From NCBI GenBank assembly GCA_030272585.1, contig BSYQ01000002.1:3286001-3350000 (forward strand): DNA of 64,000 nucleotides, written 5' to 3'. The notes under the pieces are model-generated. The model was not told where the DNA came from and searched no databases. It saw nothing but the letters and a program-made list of their open reading frames with translations. Below, piece after piece: positions 10,001 to 19,573 of the stretch (position 1 is the first letter of the stretch; every line of letters begins with the position of its first letter). Source of the DNA: Bryopsis sp. KO-2023 (lineage: Eukaryota > Chlorophyta > Ulvophyceae > Bryopsidales > Bryopsidaceae). The translations under genes were made by a program, and so were the position numbers.

Positions 10001-11815
10001 TTAACGCTGTTCCGGCGCTTGCGCTTGCTGAATAGCACGCTGCTCCTGCGCATGCGCTTGCTGCACTGCACGATACCGGACACAGGGATCAAATGCGGCA
10101 GCCACCCTCTTGGACTTAAGGAATGGCAGATCCCTTGTGATGCCGGACACTTTGAGCTGCCGCTTCACACACATGTTGCAGTGTGGCAACTTCTCGTGCT
10201 CAGCCGGGAACGGAGGGATTTCTTCGAACGTCGAGCGTGTCAGCTTCAACATATGGGCAGGTAGAGAGAATGGGGAGACGGTGGCGATGGACTTGTTGTC
10301 CACTTCCGCGACTTTTTGGACCGCCGTGACGATGCGCCCCAGCATCGAGTATGCCAACCAATGAGCATCACACACGAGGTGATACCCACAAGGAAGGACG
10401 GAATACTTCTTCTGCGTCAGCCGCTGAGCACTTGCTTGCATTGGGCTTCTCCCGCACCAAATGCACATGGGCAACTCGTGAAAGTGCCGGTTGCCGCGGT
10501 AATTTTGCAAGGCTCGGTCCCTGGGGTTAGTATATTGGACCTTCGGCCATTTCTCTGACGCAGTGATGGGGTTGCAAGCCTCCTCGATATCCTCCCGTGA
10601 CAGGTTCACTTCGCTGGGTGCAGCATCCACTTTGTCCTGAGCAGCCGCCCTTAGTCTTCTGAGCTTAACCTTTTCTCGGAAAGCCCGAAGTGCTGCTTCT
10701 GTTGGAGCTAACTCCAACGGTGGATGGACCGCACGCTGAACCTCTGTCACCTGGCTTGGCCCTTCATCATTCCTTATTTCCCCGTCCTCCAGTTCAGAAC
10801 TAGGACCTTCGAGCCTAGGAGGTGGACTGCCGAAGTCAATTTCTTCGTTAAAATCCAAGTCCAAAAGCTCCTCCTCTCGCATGTCGAATAAGTCCTCCCC
10901 CGGTGCTATTGCGGTAGCCTCCTCTCCGGGAGTCTGAACTGTTGGCGCTGGTTGTGAGGGTGCTGGAGTCTTTAATGCGGCAGCCTTTAACTTGAGTAAC
11001 AAGTTGGCTCTTGCTGCATCTCCAGGCATACGATCCCTCGGTGGCTCACCACCTTCATCGTCACCGTCCTCTCGCCTTCTCTTTCCGTGTGGATCTTCAT
11101 CCCTACACGGCGAGCTTGGGCGTTTGTTTTTCCCTTTCCCCTTGCCCTTGCTTGAGCCTCCCGCATCATCGTCCTTGGACGGTTCCAGATCAAGTGTTGC
11201 GTTTGACAACAGAACTTGGACTTGGCGATCCAGTTCTTCACGTACCCGTGGTGCTGGTACCGCCGGGTTCAAACGCAGCATCTTGTCCGTTGTTTCGCTC
11301 TGCACTTGAAGTTTTTCAGAGCCGTCTCTGAGGGACTCTCCCAGCAAATCGATCTGCAGCTCTTGTTCTGCCAATTCCTTCTTAAGGTTGTTGGCTGCTG
11401 CACTCCACGCGGTTGCTACAGCTCGCTGCAGCGTTTCCTCTACCGCGGTAAATCGATCCACCATTCCCCCGAGAGCTTGCTTGCGGAGGTCATTCTCACG
11501 ATGGTTAGCCATCATGTGAGATTGGAACCGCTGCTTCTTCAGCTTCATGGCTTCCAATTTTTCTTCCAAGACCTTAGTCTTGTCCTCCGCTTCTTTCTTT
11601 TCCGCCTCCGCCTTATCCTTGGCTTTTTCCGCTGCCTCCTTCGCAGCCTCAGCTGCTTTCGTCCGGTCACTCAACTCTGCGAGCTGCCGGGTTAAGGCCT
11701 CATTGTTCTGCAGCACCTCCTCTGCGGTCGTAACAAAGTGCTGCAGCTCCTCTTCTTTTTGAGCTACCTCCGCTTCCAACCTCGCAATAATTGCGGCGGG
11801 TGTGTCGGCAGCCAT
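10001..11815 (-). CDS. ORF3, coiled-coil/Cys-His accessory protein of the chromovirus
   Basis: A 604-codon ATG-started frame in sense orientation between pol and the 3' LTR. Residues about 10-160 are a charged, Ala/Glu/Lys-rich coiled coil. The middle is acidic and Pro/Ser-rich with a Lys/Arg cluster near residues 225-255. Near residues 447-490 a Cys/His motif reads C-x2-C, then C-x2-H-x2-C-x2-H-Trp, and a further C-x2-C follows near residue 546. No signal peptide or membrane segment is apparent, so it is not an envelope protein. The same layout recurs at 39852-41600 and in remains at 23357-25342. I do not recognise the family. Structure suggests an oligomeric zinc-binding protein; a role in the element's cycle is inference. 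Confidence 0.85.
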   Translation of the reverse strand: MAADTPAAIIARLEAEVAQKEEELQHFVTTAEEVLQNNEALTRQLAELSDRTKAAEAAKEAAEKAKDKAEAEKKEAEDKTKVLEEKLEAMKLKKQRFQSHMMANHRENDLRKQALGGMVDRFTAVEETLQRAVATAWSAAANNLKKELAEQELQIDLLGESLRDGSEKLQVQSETTDKMLRLNPAVPAPRVREELDRQVQVLLSNATLDLEPSKDDDAGGSSKGKGKGKNKRPSSPCRDEDPHGKRRREDGDDEGGEPPRDRMPGDAARANLLLKLKAAALKTPAPSQPAPTVQTPGEEATAIAPGEDLFDMREEELLDLDFNEEIDFGSPPPRLEGPSSELEDGEIRNDEGPSQVTEVQRAVHPPLELAPTEAALRAFREKVKLRRLRAAAQDKVDAAPSEVNLSREDIEEACNPITASEKWPKVQYTNPRDRALQNYRGNRHFHELPMCIWCGRSPMQASAQRLTQKKYSVLPCGYHLVCDAHWLAYSMLGRIVTAVQKVAEVDNKSIATVSPFSLPAHMLKLTRSTFEEIPPFPAEHEKLPHCNMCVKRQLKVSGITRDLPFLKSKRVAAAFDPCVRYRAVQQAHAQEQRAIQQAQAPEQR

Positions 11816-12263
11816 TATGTTTGTCGGAAAGAAAGAAATAACAACGGTTTGTGCGTCTTTAGACTCTTTTCACTCAGGAGCTCGCTCCGTTTACACAAAC
11901 ACTAGGGCAAAATGGTTCGAGGGCTGCGCTTATAAGGCTGGGTGACTCGTACACTTTCCTCGTTGAGTTATTGGGGTGAGACACCAACGTTTCGTTCGGT
12001 TGGAGTCTCGTCAAGACCACCTCAACACGTCACTTGATAGGGGTTTTCTCGGAACAACCACACTATCTCGAATGTGACATCGTTTGCCCGGTTTCTAAAG
12101 TACTACTGAAGCTACACTTATTGCGCCAGCCAAATAACTTAGGCACCTAACGCATTAAAGTTAAAGAGTTGGTTTGGAAGTCGACAGAGTTTTTCTAAGG
12201 TATCCTTTTTCGCGCCCCCTTGCAATAAGGAGTTCCACCTTAGCCATCAAACACTCTGTTTCC
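11816..12263 (-). other. pol-ORF3 spacer
   Basis: A 448-bp non-coding spacer inside the chromovirus. No clear promoter or splice signal for ORF3 was recognised, so how ORF3 is translated is open: spliced RNA, internal promoter or internal entry. Confidence 0.5.
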
Positions 12264-15200
12264 CTATTCTCTTCCTTTCTGCAACTCTTTTCTTTCTTTC
12301 TCTTTAAATGCGCGAAGTATATCTGGTGCGTTAACCAGATTAGCTTCAGGTTCCCAAGTAGCGTCAAGTAGATCGTATCCTTTCCACAGCACTAGGTATT
12401 CACGATTGCGTTTACCTCTAGCCCTTAGGATATTTTCGACCTCATACTCTACTTCGCTACCAATCAACTCTCCTTCTGGAGGTTGTATTTGCCTGCTGTT
12501 ATCACTCGAGGCGTGATAACGCTTGAACTTAGAAACATGAAACACTGGGTGAATGAGCCATGTTTCCGGAAGTTGAACTCTGTAAGCCACCTTTGATATT
12601 TTCTCCACAATTTCAAAGGGACCCACAAATCGACGGCGCAGTTTGGGACTCACTTTGTTCAAAGCAGCCAACGGAATAAAACGGCTTTTTATCAGGACTT
12701 TATCCCCTTTCTCAAAAGCAATATCTTTCCTCTTCTTGTTTGCACTCACACACATTCTGTGTTGTGCTCTAGAGTAATATGCTTTTGCGGTATCTAAGTC
12801 CTGTGCCATCCGTGCTACCATAGTCTTAACTGCTTCCACTTGAAATTGCGTTGCCGTCCCACCAATGTTTGGTGTTTCTGGATGGTACCCATACATCAAA
12901 TATGCAGGTGCGAACCCTGTACTCGCATTCACTGCATTGTTTGCTGCAAACTCTGCTGTAGGTAAATACTCAACCCACTTATGGGGATACCTCTCAGCAT
13001 ATGGCCTTAAGAAATTTTCCAGAGTACGTATGGTAACCTCACTCTGCCCATCCGTTTGAGGGTGGTAAGCTGTACTCATACGAATCTCTGTACCCAGAGC
13101 TTTAAAAAGCGTCTGCCAGAACTTGCTGGTAAAGCGAGGGTCTCTATCAGACACAATCACTTTAGGTAGGCCATGGTTGCGGTAAACATGTTCGATAAAA
13201 AGTTGGGCGTATCCTGCAGCGGTAATCTCTTTAGTACATGGGGCGAAATGCACAAACTTGGTAAGTCTATCGACAAAGACAGCTACAGCACTAAACCCAT
13301 TGGATGCTGGTAGATCTGTCACCAAGTCAGTGGTAATCTGCTCCCACTTCCGCTCAGGTATTGGCAGGGGTTGAAGTAAGCCCATAGGCTTCTGTGTGTC
13401 AGCCTTTATTTGTTGGCACACAGGGCATTCGCGAACAAATGCCTTCAACTCATTCATCCACCCCTTCCACCAATATCGCCGCGCTAGGATTTCTCCTGTT
13501 CGCGCTGGTCCTGTATGGCCTGCTGAAGGTGTCTCATGGCACTCCTTCATAATCTTATTGCGCTGGCCTTTAGGAACCACCACTTTCTCGACTAATCCTC
13601 TCTTTGGGACCGTCCAGAGTATTCCCTCTCTGAGGAAATATCCCTCAACTTCCTCGCCACTCTCAAGCTTCCGCAATATCTTCACCAAGGAGTTATCAGC
13701 TTGGAGGGCTTGTTTCCACTCGTCTTGGCTTGCTTGATGCACTTGCCAAGTGGAAATGTTCATCGCAGTTTCCACGGGCTTAGGAACACTGCGGGAGAGA
13801 GCATCTGCTAACACATTAGCCTTGCCTTTGATATAGGAGATCTTGGGGTTGATCGAAGTCAGGTACCCCGCCTCAAGCCATCTTGCTTGGGTTCTAGAAA
13901 GGTTCCTCTGCGACAGAATATGCGTCAGAGGTTGGTGGTCAGTGAACACTGTTACTCCACCCGCACAACCTTCTAGATAATGTCTCCACTGCACCATCGC
14001 ATAACATATTGCACACAACTCTTTGTCGTATGGTGCATAGTTAAGCTCGGCAGGCTTGAATCTACGTGAGAGGTAAGCTATTGGCTGTAGCCCCTCTCCG
14101 TGATCCTGTGTTAACACGGCACCGATGGCCTCATTCGACGCATCAGTGATCACAGTGTAAGGCAGTGACGCATCTGGAAAAATAAGGACGGGAGCTTGAC
14201 TTAGACGCTTTTTCAGTTCATTGAATGCGCCACGCTCAACCTGTCCCCATCTCCAGGGATGGTCTTTTTTCACTAAGTCATGGAGTGGTCCAGCAACATG
14301 TGCAAACTGGGGAATGAATTTCCTGTAGTATGAAACCATTCCAAGGAAACTACGTACATCGCTAACACTCTGTAGTTCCTTCCACTCCTTCACTGCCTTC
14401 ACTTTTTGTTCCTGTGGTTTTAACCCACTTCCGCTAATGCGGTAGCCAAGATAGTCTACTGTTGCGACAGCCAGCTCACTTTTACTTGCCTTAGCAAAAA
14501 GCTGATATTCTGCTAGTCGCGACAGGACTTTCTCTAAGTGTTCGGCATGCTGTTCCATGTTTTCAGAGAAGATGAGTATGTCATCGATAAAGACAACAAC
14601 AAAATCATCTAAAAACTCTGCGAGTAGGTCTTGCACTAGAGTTTGGAATTGCGCTGGGCAATTGGTTAGCCCAAAAGGCGCTACCAAAAACTCAAAGTGA
14701 CCGTATCTCGTGCGGAACGCTGTTTTATCTGTATCAGATGGCCTTACTGGAAATTGCCAATAGCCTGATCGCAGATCTAACTTTGAGAACACTTTGGCTT
14801 TGAACACTCTATCCATCAATTCTTCTGGCAGGGGTAAAGGATATCGGTTTTTCACCGTCACCTTATTGATCCACCTGTAATCCACACACATCCTTAAGCC
14901 TCCATCCTTTTTCGGTACAAACAGGATTGGCGCGCCCCAAGGGGACTCGGATGGTTTGATTTTCTTCTGTTCCAGAAGGTAGTCCACTTGTGCTTTCACT
15001 TCATCCAGCTCTGCTGGTGAAAGCTTGTATATTGGACGATGGATAGGTGTTGGATCCTCCAGGTCTATCTTAAATTCATGACCTTTTCTCTTCGGAGGGA
15101 TCCCTGGGGGTAAATCACGAGGGAACACACCACGGTGTGTTTCTACCACCTTTTTAATTTCGGCAGGGGTGTCTGAACGAATAAGTTTGCCAATCTCATC

Positions 15201-16004
15201 CTCAGTGTTGAATGGCTGTGTTCGCTCTATTGCGTCAGGCAATTCATGTTGGCCTAAAGCTTTCTCTTCAGACTCTTGCACTACAACCATGAATGCTGTC
15301 TCTGTTTTGAGATGACGCATCATTCGTTTAGCTGAACACTCAGTCACTGGCACTTCTTGCAGTATCGACTGTACTTTTCGTTCAGGTTCAATACTCTCTT
15401 GGGTTGGATGACGCAACGGGAGATGAAACACTTGGCTGTTTTTGCAAACTGAAATCTCATTCTGCTGAAAGTCTATGCGGGGGTTTTCTTTCTGCAACCA
15501 AGGCATGCCCAATATTAGGTCATAACCAAGGTCTGGGAACAGATCCGCTTTCATTTTGCACTTCAGCCCTCCTATCTTTACTCGGAGGTTGTTACAGCTG
15601 CCAGCCAGTTCTTTAATATCTCCGTTTGCCAACATTGCTCTCTTGGAGCTTGGTGTAATCGACAACCCGAGATCACGCGCTACCTTATCATTGATATAGT
15701 TTGCGGTACTTCCACAATCAATGAATGCATAAAGGTCCGTGGTCTTGATCCGTGCTTTTACTTCGTACCCTCTCACAGGCACTTCTTGAATTTTTAACAG
15801 AGGGCATGTGTCACCCTTGGTTGACGAAGTTGATCGAACTTCTGACACATTAACTCGCTCTGTGGTAGACCGCTGGGTTGTTTCTGACCCACTATCGTCT
15901 ACGTCTGCAGGCAGGGACTCCTGTAGACTACTCTGCGACTCCAATGAGCCCACAGATTCACTAACAGAGGGAAGAGATGCAGATGACGCATGAGGCGCGT
16001 CCAT
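12264..16004 (-). CDS. pol polyprotein with C-terminal chromodomain
   Basis: 1246 codons from the first Met; the same frame stays open upstream to the gag slip site at 16271. The domains run as follows. There is an aspartic-protease-like region near residue 95 with a D-C-G-S-T motif shared in form with the 35-kb copy. Reverse transcriptase spans about residues 310-490 with Phe-Ile-Asp-Asp-Ile-Leu near 471. RNase H lies near 620 (Thr-Asp-Ala-Ser). The integrase zinc region (H...H...C-x2-C) is near 830-880 and the DDE core near 895-1005. A chromodomain (about 1185-1235) has Tyr-Leu-Val-Leu-Trp-Lys-Gly-Tyr and Ala-Thr-Trp-Glu-Pro. Chromodomains in this position are known to steer integration to marked chromatin. 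The frame looks whole. Confidence 0.95.
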   Translation of the reverse strand: MDAPHASSASLPSVSESVGSLESQSSLQESLPADVDDSGSETTQRSTTERVNVSEVRSTSSTKGDTCPLLKIQEVPVRGYEVKARIKTTDLYAFIDCGSTANYINDKVARDLGLSITPSSKRAMLANGDIKELAGSCNNLRVKIGGLKCKMKADLFPDLGYDLILGMPWLQKENPRIDFQQNEISVCKNSQVFHLPLRHPTQESIEPERKVQSILQEVPVTECSAKRMMRHLKTETAFMVVVQESEEKALGQHELPDAIERTQPFNTEDEIGKLIRSDTPAEIKKVVETHRGVFPRDLPPGIPPKRKGHEFKIDLEDPTPIHRPIYKLSPAELDEVKAQVDYLLEQKKIKPSESPWGAPILFVPKKDGGLRMCVDYRWINKVTVKNRYPLPLPEELMDRVFKAKVFSKLDLRSGYWQFPVRPSDTDKTAFRTRYGHFEFLVAPFGLTNCPAQFQTLVQDLLAEFLDDFVVVFIDDILIFSENMEQHAEHLEKVLSRLAEYQLFAKASKSELAVATVDYLGYRISGSGLKPQEQKVKAVKEWKELQSVSDVRSFLGMVSYYRKFIPQFAHVAGPLHDLVKKDHPWRWGQVERGAFNELKKRLSQAPVLIFPDASLPYTVITDASNEAIGAVLTQDHGEGLQPIAYLSRRFKPAELNYAPYDKELCAICYAMVQWRHYLEGCAGGVTVFTDHQPLTHILSQRNLSRTQARWLEAGYLTSINPKISYIKGKANVLADALSRSVPKPVETAMNISTWQVHQASQDEWKQALQADNSLVKILRKLESGEEVEGYFLREGILWTVPKRGLVEKVVVPKGQRNKIMKECHETPSAGHTGPARTGEILARRYWWKGWMNELKAFVRECPVCQQIKADTQKPMGLLQPLPIPERKWEQITTDLVTDLPASNGFSAVAVFVDRLTKFVHFAPCTKEITAAGYAQLFIEHVYRNHGLPKVIVSDRDPRFTSKFWQTLFKALGTEIRMSTAYHPQTDGQSEVTIRTLENFLRPYAERYPHKWVEYLPTAEFAANNAVNASTGFAPAYLMYGYHPETPNIGGTATQFQVEAVKTMVARMAQDLDTAKAYYSRAQHRMCVSANKKRKDIAFEKGDKVLIKSRFIPLAALNKVSPKLRRRFVGPFEIVEKISKVAYRVQLPETWLIHPVFHVSKFKRYHASSDNSRQIQPPEGELIGSEVEYEVENILRARGKRNREYLVLWKGYDLLDATWEPEANLVNAPDILRAFKEKERKELQKGRE

Positions 16005-16261
16005 CTCATCCGGTGTGCTTTCCTTCTGTTCATTTTTCCAATCGCAGTTGTCATGTGCCGATTGGGTAGATGTGGAGAGTGTCTCTGTTCTCTCTTCACG
16101 CGGTGTACTAGTCCGCTCCTCAGGTTTTCCGCTGTGAGTACTTTTAACCTTTTTCGAGGCACCTACTTTTGATCTATGCTTCCTACGCCGCCTACGAACT
16201 CTATTTCGCTTACGACGTTTGCGTCGGCCAGGCTCAGACGAAGCAGTTTCCTGCCTGGCGG

Positions 16262-18913
16262 TCAGTTTAACATTTTTTTTACATCGGGGAGGTTTTTCAC
16301 CTCCTCCAGTCTAGGACATTGCCTCACAGGATGACCCTTCTTTCCACAAAGATAACAATTATATCCCCCTCCCCCCTGGGGGTTCTGTCTTCCCTGATTG
16401 GCTTGTCCTCTTCCACGGTTACCACCACCGCGTCCACGTCCACCACCACCACGTCCTCCTCCTCGTCCTTGTTGCTGTTGCTGCTGCTGTTGCACTCCTG
16501 CGGCAGCTTGTGGTGGTGCTTGGGCTGGTGGTGTGGGGTTCTGCTGCTGCTGACCCTGATTCTGGCCTTTCTTCTTTCTTCCACCACGCCAGACTCCTTT
16601 CTTTTTCTGATTGGTTTGCCCTCCTTGGCCTTGTGTTCCAACTCCAAGGGCTTCCAATCGTTCGGCGGATATGATGGCGGCCTCTACATCTCGAGGTACC
16701 GTTGCTGCGACTAACTTCTGAACTTCACTTTTAAGTCCATCCACGAAGAGCAAATACTGGTGATCCTCTTCGAGGTCTGGAATCCTCAAAACTAACCGCT
16801 GAAACTCTTTAACGAACTGTTTCACGGTTCCAGTCTGCTTGAGTTTATGGAGGTCACGCCACGCTTCATCTCGATCACTAGAGAATTCGAAAGCTGTAGC
16901 TAAGCCATCCATGAAGTCCATCCAGTCACGGAAGGGTGGTCTTTCACCTCGGTGAATTTTCAACTCTTGCATCGTTAACCAATCCGAGGCAGCTCCATAA
17001 AGGTTAGTGGCCATAATCGACTGCCACTGTGCTTCATGCACTCCGCAGGTTCTCAAGTACCGCGTCATGAGCACTTGCCATTTACGGGCTTTTGGTTCTC
17101 CACTTCCGTTAAATGCGCGAGGCATTTGCAACTTGACGGTGCTAGGCAACCACTGTCCTTGCCTAGGAGGTCCTGGGCCTGCTGGTCCAGCGCCACCTCC
17201 ACCTCCACCTCCATCAGGAGGTCCACCGGGAGGTCCACCGCCTCCACCATCTCCACCGCCGCCACCACCTCCTCCGCCATCAGGCGCACCTGGAATGCGG
17301 GAAGGTGGGCGGTTTCGTCTGTCGCGGTAATCATCACCGCCATCATCATCTGGGTCGTCATCACCAGGGTCTCCAAAGTTACCTCGCATGCGAGGAACTC
17401 GACTGGGTCCACCAGTAGACTCATATGAACCAAGTGCAGCAAAGGGATTATTTTCTACCCTTGCTCCCAAAGCACTTAACCCAAGTCCCAATCTTCCAGT
17501 ACGTGTGGGGATCTGCATGGGTTCTTTTCCTTTCTCTTCTCTGACCTGTGCCTTAGCACGCTCAAGGTCAATTTGATATAACACTTCTGCTGAGGAGAGA
17601 ACTCTTGGGTTAGTTCGTGTGGGTCTACGTGATCCATCGGCAGAGTCGGGTTCTGAGATGCGTACTCCAGGCTGAGCTCTTGTACTTGGAGGTATCAACT
17701 GAGGGAATGTGAAATCAGCGTCTGGTGCGCTATCCACTGCAGTGCATGGTGGTGCTTCTGCAGCAACAATTTCACCCTCCTCGACCTGTACTGCTGGAGG
17801 AGCCGGTATTGTTGAGGTTCCTGCTCCAACCATTCCCACCGCGAAGCTCTGGTCCAGTGGCGGCCATGATGCAGCCAACTGCTTTACTGATTTCTTCGGC
17901 AGCGGCATTCCAAAGGCTGAGTCCTCAGGCTCAGGGGAAGTTGATTCTTCACGCTCTGGTGATACTGCTCGAGCATCACTTCCACTTTGGGCACTCTGAC
18001 TTCCGCCACTCACATCCTCCATGCTTCGTTCCAGGCCAGATAATCTTAAGGCAACCACATCAGCTGCATCTTGCTGCTGATCCCAGGTTTTGGATGCCTT
18101 TTTCTCCAAGGCAATCAAATCTTTTTGAATTGCTACTCTTGAGCTCTGCAAACGCTTCACCTCAGCACCTTGTTTGTGCAAGGACTCCCGAAACAATTCT
18201 AGAGTCCGTTCGACTTTTTCGTTGGAATCCGCAACAGTTCCTAATAAGCCTTCAATTCTCCGCCCTTGAACAAGGGATAACTCGGAGAGTTGTTTTAACT
18301 GAAGTGCTGATGCTTCAGTTGCTTCTTTTAGGTCAGCAAAACGAGAGTCCGCTAGAATGTCTGCGGCATCCATTCTCCTCGTTATTGCATCCACAGAAGC
18401 TTTGATCTCGGCTCTTTCTTTTCTATGGTCGATATCTTGGCGTAATAGCCTCTGCTCGTATCGACTATGTTGAGCCGCTACTGAATCCAGCTTCTGCTGT
18501 TGCGACACCACCGCATGCTGTGTGGCCTCAACCTGTTGCGCATGCTGGTGCTGTGTTTCCAGCGCCTGCCCGATCACCTCTGATGCGCCAGCCAGTTGGT
18601 TCGACACAGAGGCCTCAGTATGGGCTAGCCTCTGCCCCAGTGTCTGGTCAACTTGCTGCAGGTGACCCCTTAGCCCGTGGGCTAAATCGTCCACACGGTC
18701 ATGGACCGCATCCACATCCTCTCTTAAGGCTTCCGCATCAGCTCCCATGTCTATGTCGACAGCTGCTTGCTGGACATTGTGGATGTTCTGGACGTTTATT
18801 TGTTGGTACACAACATTGGGTGCGTCAGGCAATTCCTCATCGAACTCAGGTTCAATCCCTGGCTCTTCAACTTGAGGCTCGCGCACTGCCAATGCGTGTT
18901 CACGGTCAGCCAT
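16262..18913 (-). CDS. gag polyprotein
   Basis: 883 codons from an ATG about 145 bp inside the 5' LTR. The first 300 or so residues are helical coiled coil rich in Gln, Ala and Asp. A Ser/Pro-rich linker and a long Gly/Pro run (about residues 520-575) follow. The retrotransposon capsid-like domain lies near 580-755. A Gln/Gly/Arg-rich tail ends in a CCHC zinc knuckle (C-x2-C-x4-H-x4-C) near residues 852-865. The Gly-rich and Arg-Gly segments suggest RNA binding. The stop directly follows a GTTAAAC heptamer that phases the ribosome into pol. Confidence 0.93.
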   Translation of the reverse strand: MADREHALAVREPQVEEPGIEPEFDEELPDAPNVVYQQINVQNIHNVQQAAVDIDMGADAEALREDVDAVHDRVDDLAHGLRGHLQQVDQTLGQRLAHTEASVSNQLAGASEVIGQALETQHQHAQQVEATQHAVVSQQQKLDSVAAQHSRYEQRLLRQDIDHRKERAEIKASVDAITRRMDAADILADSRFADLKEATEASALQLKQLSELSLVQGRRIEGLLGTVADSNEKVERTLELFRESLHKQGAEVKRLQSSRVAIQKDLIALEKKASKTWDQQQDAADVVALRLSGLERSMEDVSGGSQSAQSGSDARAVSPEREESTSPEPEDSAFGMPLPKKSVKQLAASWPPLDQSFAVGMVGAGTSTIPAPPAVQVEEGEIVAAEAPPCTAVDSAPDADFTFPQLIPPSTRAQPGVRISEPDSADGSRRPTRTNPRVLSSAEVLYQIDLERAKAQVREEKGKEPMQIPTRTGRLGLGLSALGARVENNPFAALGSYESTGGPSRVPRMRGNFGDPGDDDPDDDGGDDYRDRRNRPPSRIPGAPDGGGGGGGGGDGGGGGPPGGPPDGGGGGGGAGPAGPGPPRQGQWLPSTVKLQMPRAFNGSGEPKARKWQVLMTRYLRTCGVHEAQWQSIMATNLYGAASDWLTMQELKIHRGERPPFRDWMDFMDGLATAFEFSSDRDEAWRDLHKLKQTGTVKQFVKEFQRLVLRIPDLEEDHQYLLFVDGLKSEVQKLVAATVPRDVEAAIISAERLEALGVGTQGQGGQTNQKKKGVWRGGRKKKGQNQGQQQQNPTPPAQAPPQAAAGVQQQQQQQQGRGGGRGGGGRGRGGGNRGRGQANQGRQNPQGGGGYNCYLCGKKGHPVRQCPRLEEVKNLPDVKKMLN
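16265..16271 (-). other. Candidate -1 programmed frameshift heptamer GTTAAAC
   Basis: On the element strand the last two gag codons are TTA AAC, preceded by G and followed at once by the gag stop. The heptamer is therefore phased G-TTA-AAC, as at known -1 slip sites of this type. The pol frame lies in -1 and is open from this point. The same heptamer in the same phase occurs at the gag end of the 35-kb copy. Confidence 0.7.
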
Positions 18914-19044
18914 GGTCTCTCAGCCACTATTTGGGAGGACTCAACAACCACGGTTGGAGTTTCTCTCTACCAAACAAACAAACAAAAACGTTTGTTGCGC
19001 CACGTTCACAAGTTTCGATCTCAAGAACTTAAAGTTCTTGCCTC

Positions 19045-19056
19045 GCTCCGAAACCA
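19045..19056 (-). other. Primer-binding site TGGTTTCGGAGC
   Basis: It lies two bases inside the 5' LTR on the element strand. It is complementary to a tRNA 3' end reading GCTCCGAAACCA. The identical 12-mer at the same spacing occurs at 41899-41910. I could not assign the tRNA. Confidence 0.75.
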
Positions 19057-19058
19057 AT

Positions 19059-19478
19059 TGATAGTGAAGCTTGTGGGTGACGCAATAGTGGTCGGCTGTG
19101 TTGATTGGATTCGTGATAACTTGCTGGCTAACGCAAGTATACTTGTGGGGTTTGTTGGTTTAGACAACTCTCTAGCTAGCGCGGTTGTGAACGCTACTAG
19201 AGCACTTGGGTTGGGAAGTGATTGCGTCAGGCAAACACTTAACACACACACACACAAACACACACACAAGCGGGAACACACCAATCCCACGAATCCCGAG
19301 TTCTTACAAAATAAAGTGAACGTCAAAACAACGAGTGGGCCTCTTAAGTACCCCTAAGTGTAGTACGCTGACGCATGCCCCAAACTCTGGGTCTAATCTG
19401 TCTTACTCGCGAACCCACATGCGTCAGCCACCCTCGGCTCTATCCCAAACTACCTCGTATAGCGCTAAAAGACTAACA
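19059..19478 (-). repeat. 5' LTR of the 9.4-19.5 kb chromovirus
   Basis: 420 bp, identical by eye to 9386-9805, and followed outside by the CTGTG target duplication. Confidence 0.95.
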
Positions 19479-19483
19479 CTGTG

Positions 19484-19560
19484 CACAGAACAGATAGTCT
19501 GTTCTATCCTGTCCTGTGCACAGGGGTCTCAGCCCATGTCTGATGATGAGCTATATAACT
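19484..19560. mobile_element. Right part of the CACAG-array foldback element
   Basis: It contains GTGCACAGAACAG, CTGTCCTGTGCACAG and CAGCCCATG, the last being the inverted partner of CATGGGCTG at 9057-9065. It is separated from the left part by the chromovirus insertion. Confidence 0.6.
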
Positions 19561-19573
19561 AGTGTGGTGGTTT

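Larger units (their letters stand above)
9386..19478 (-). mobile_element. Complete young Ty3/Gypsy chromovirus, minus strand
   Basis: A 10,093-bp element bounded by two 420-bp LTRs that look identical base for base. It is flanked by the 5-bp target duplication CTGTG (9381-9385 and 19479-19483). In order along the minus strand it has the LTR, a primer site, gag, pol with a C-terminal chromodomain, a third sense gene (ORF3), a polypurine tract and the LTR. It looks whole, and the identical LTRs imply a very recent insertion. It landed inside the CACAG-array foldback element, in a target that already contains the word CTGTG many times. Two further solo LTRs of the same family lie at 24751-25174 and 31483-31895. 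Confidence 0.95.

Noticed and set aside
10001-11815. ORF3 as an envelope gene
   Set aside because: No signal peptide, no hydrophobic membrane helix and a highly charged coiled coil. Position alone does not make it env.
16319-18405. Long plus-strand frames opposite gag (Ser/Thr/Leu-rich)
   Set aside because: Mirror images of the Gln/Gly/Pro-rich gag codons, with no start context or domain.
18767-19357. 196-codon plus-strand frame over the 5' LTR
   Set aside because: Antisense to the gag start and LTR; it exists only because gag and the LTR are open in that frame.
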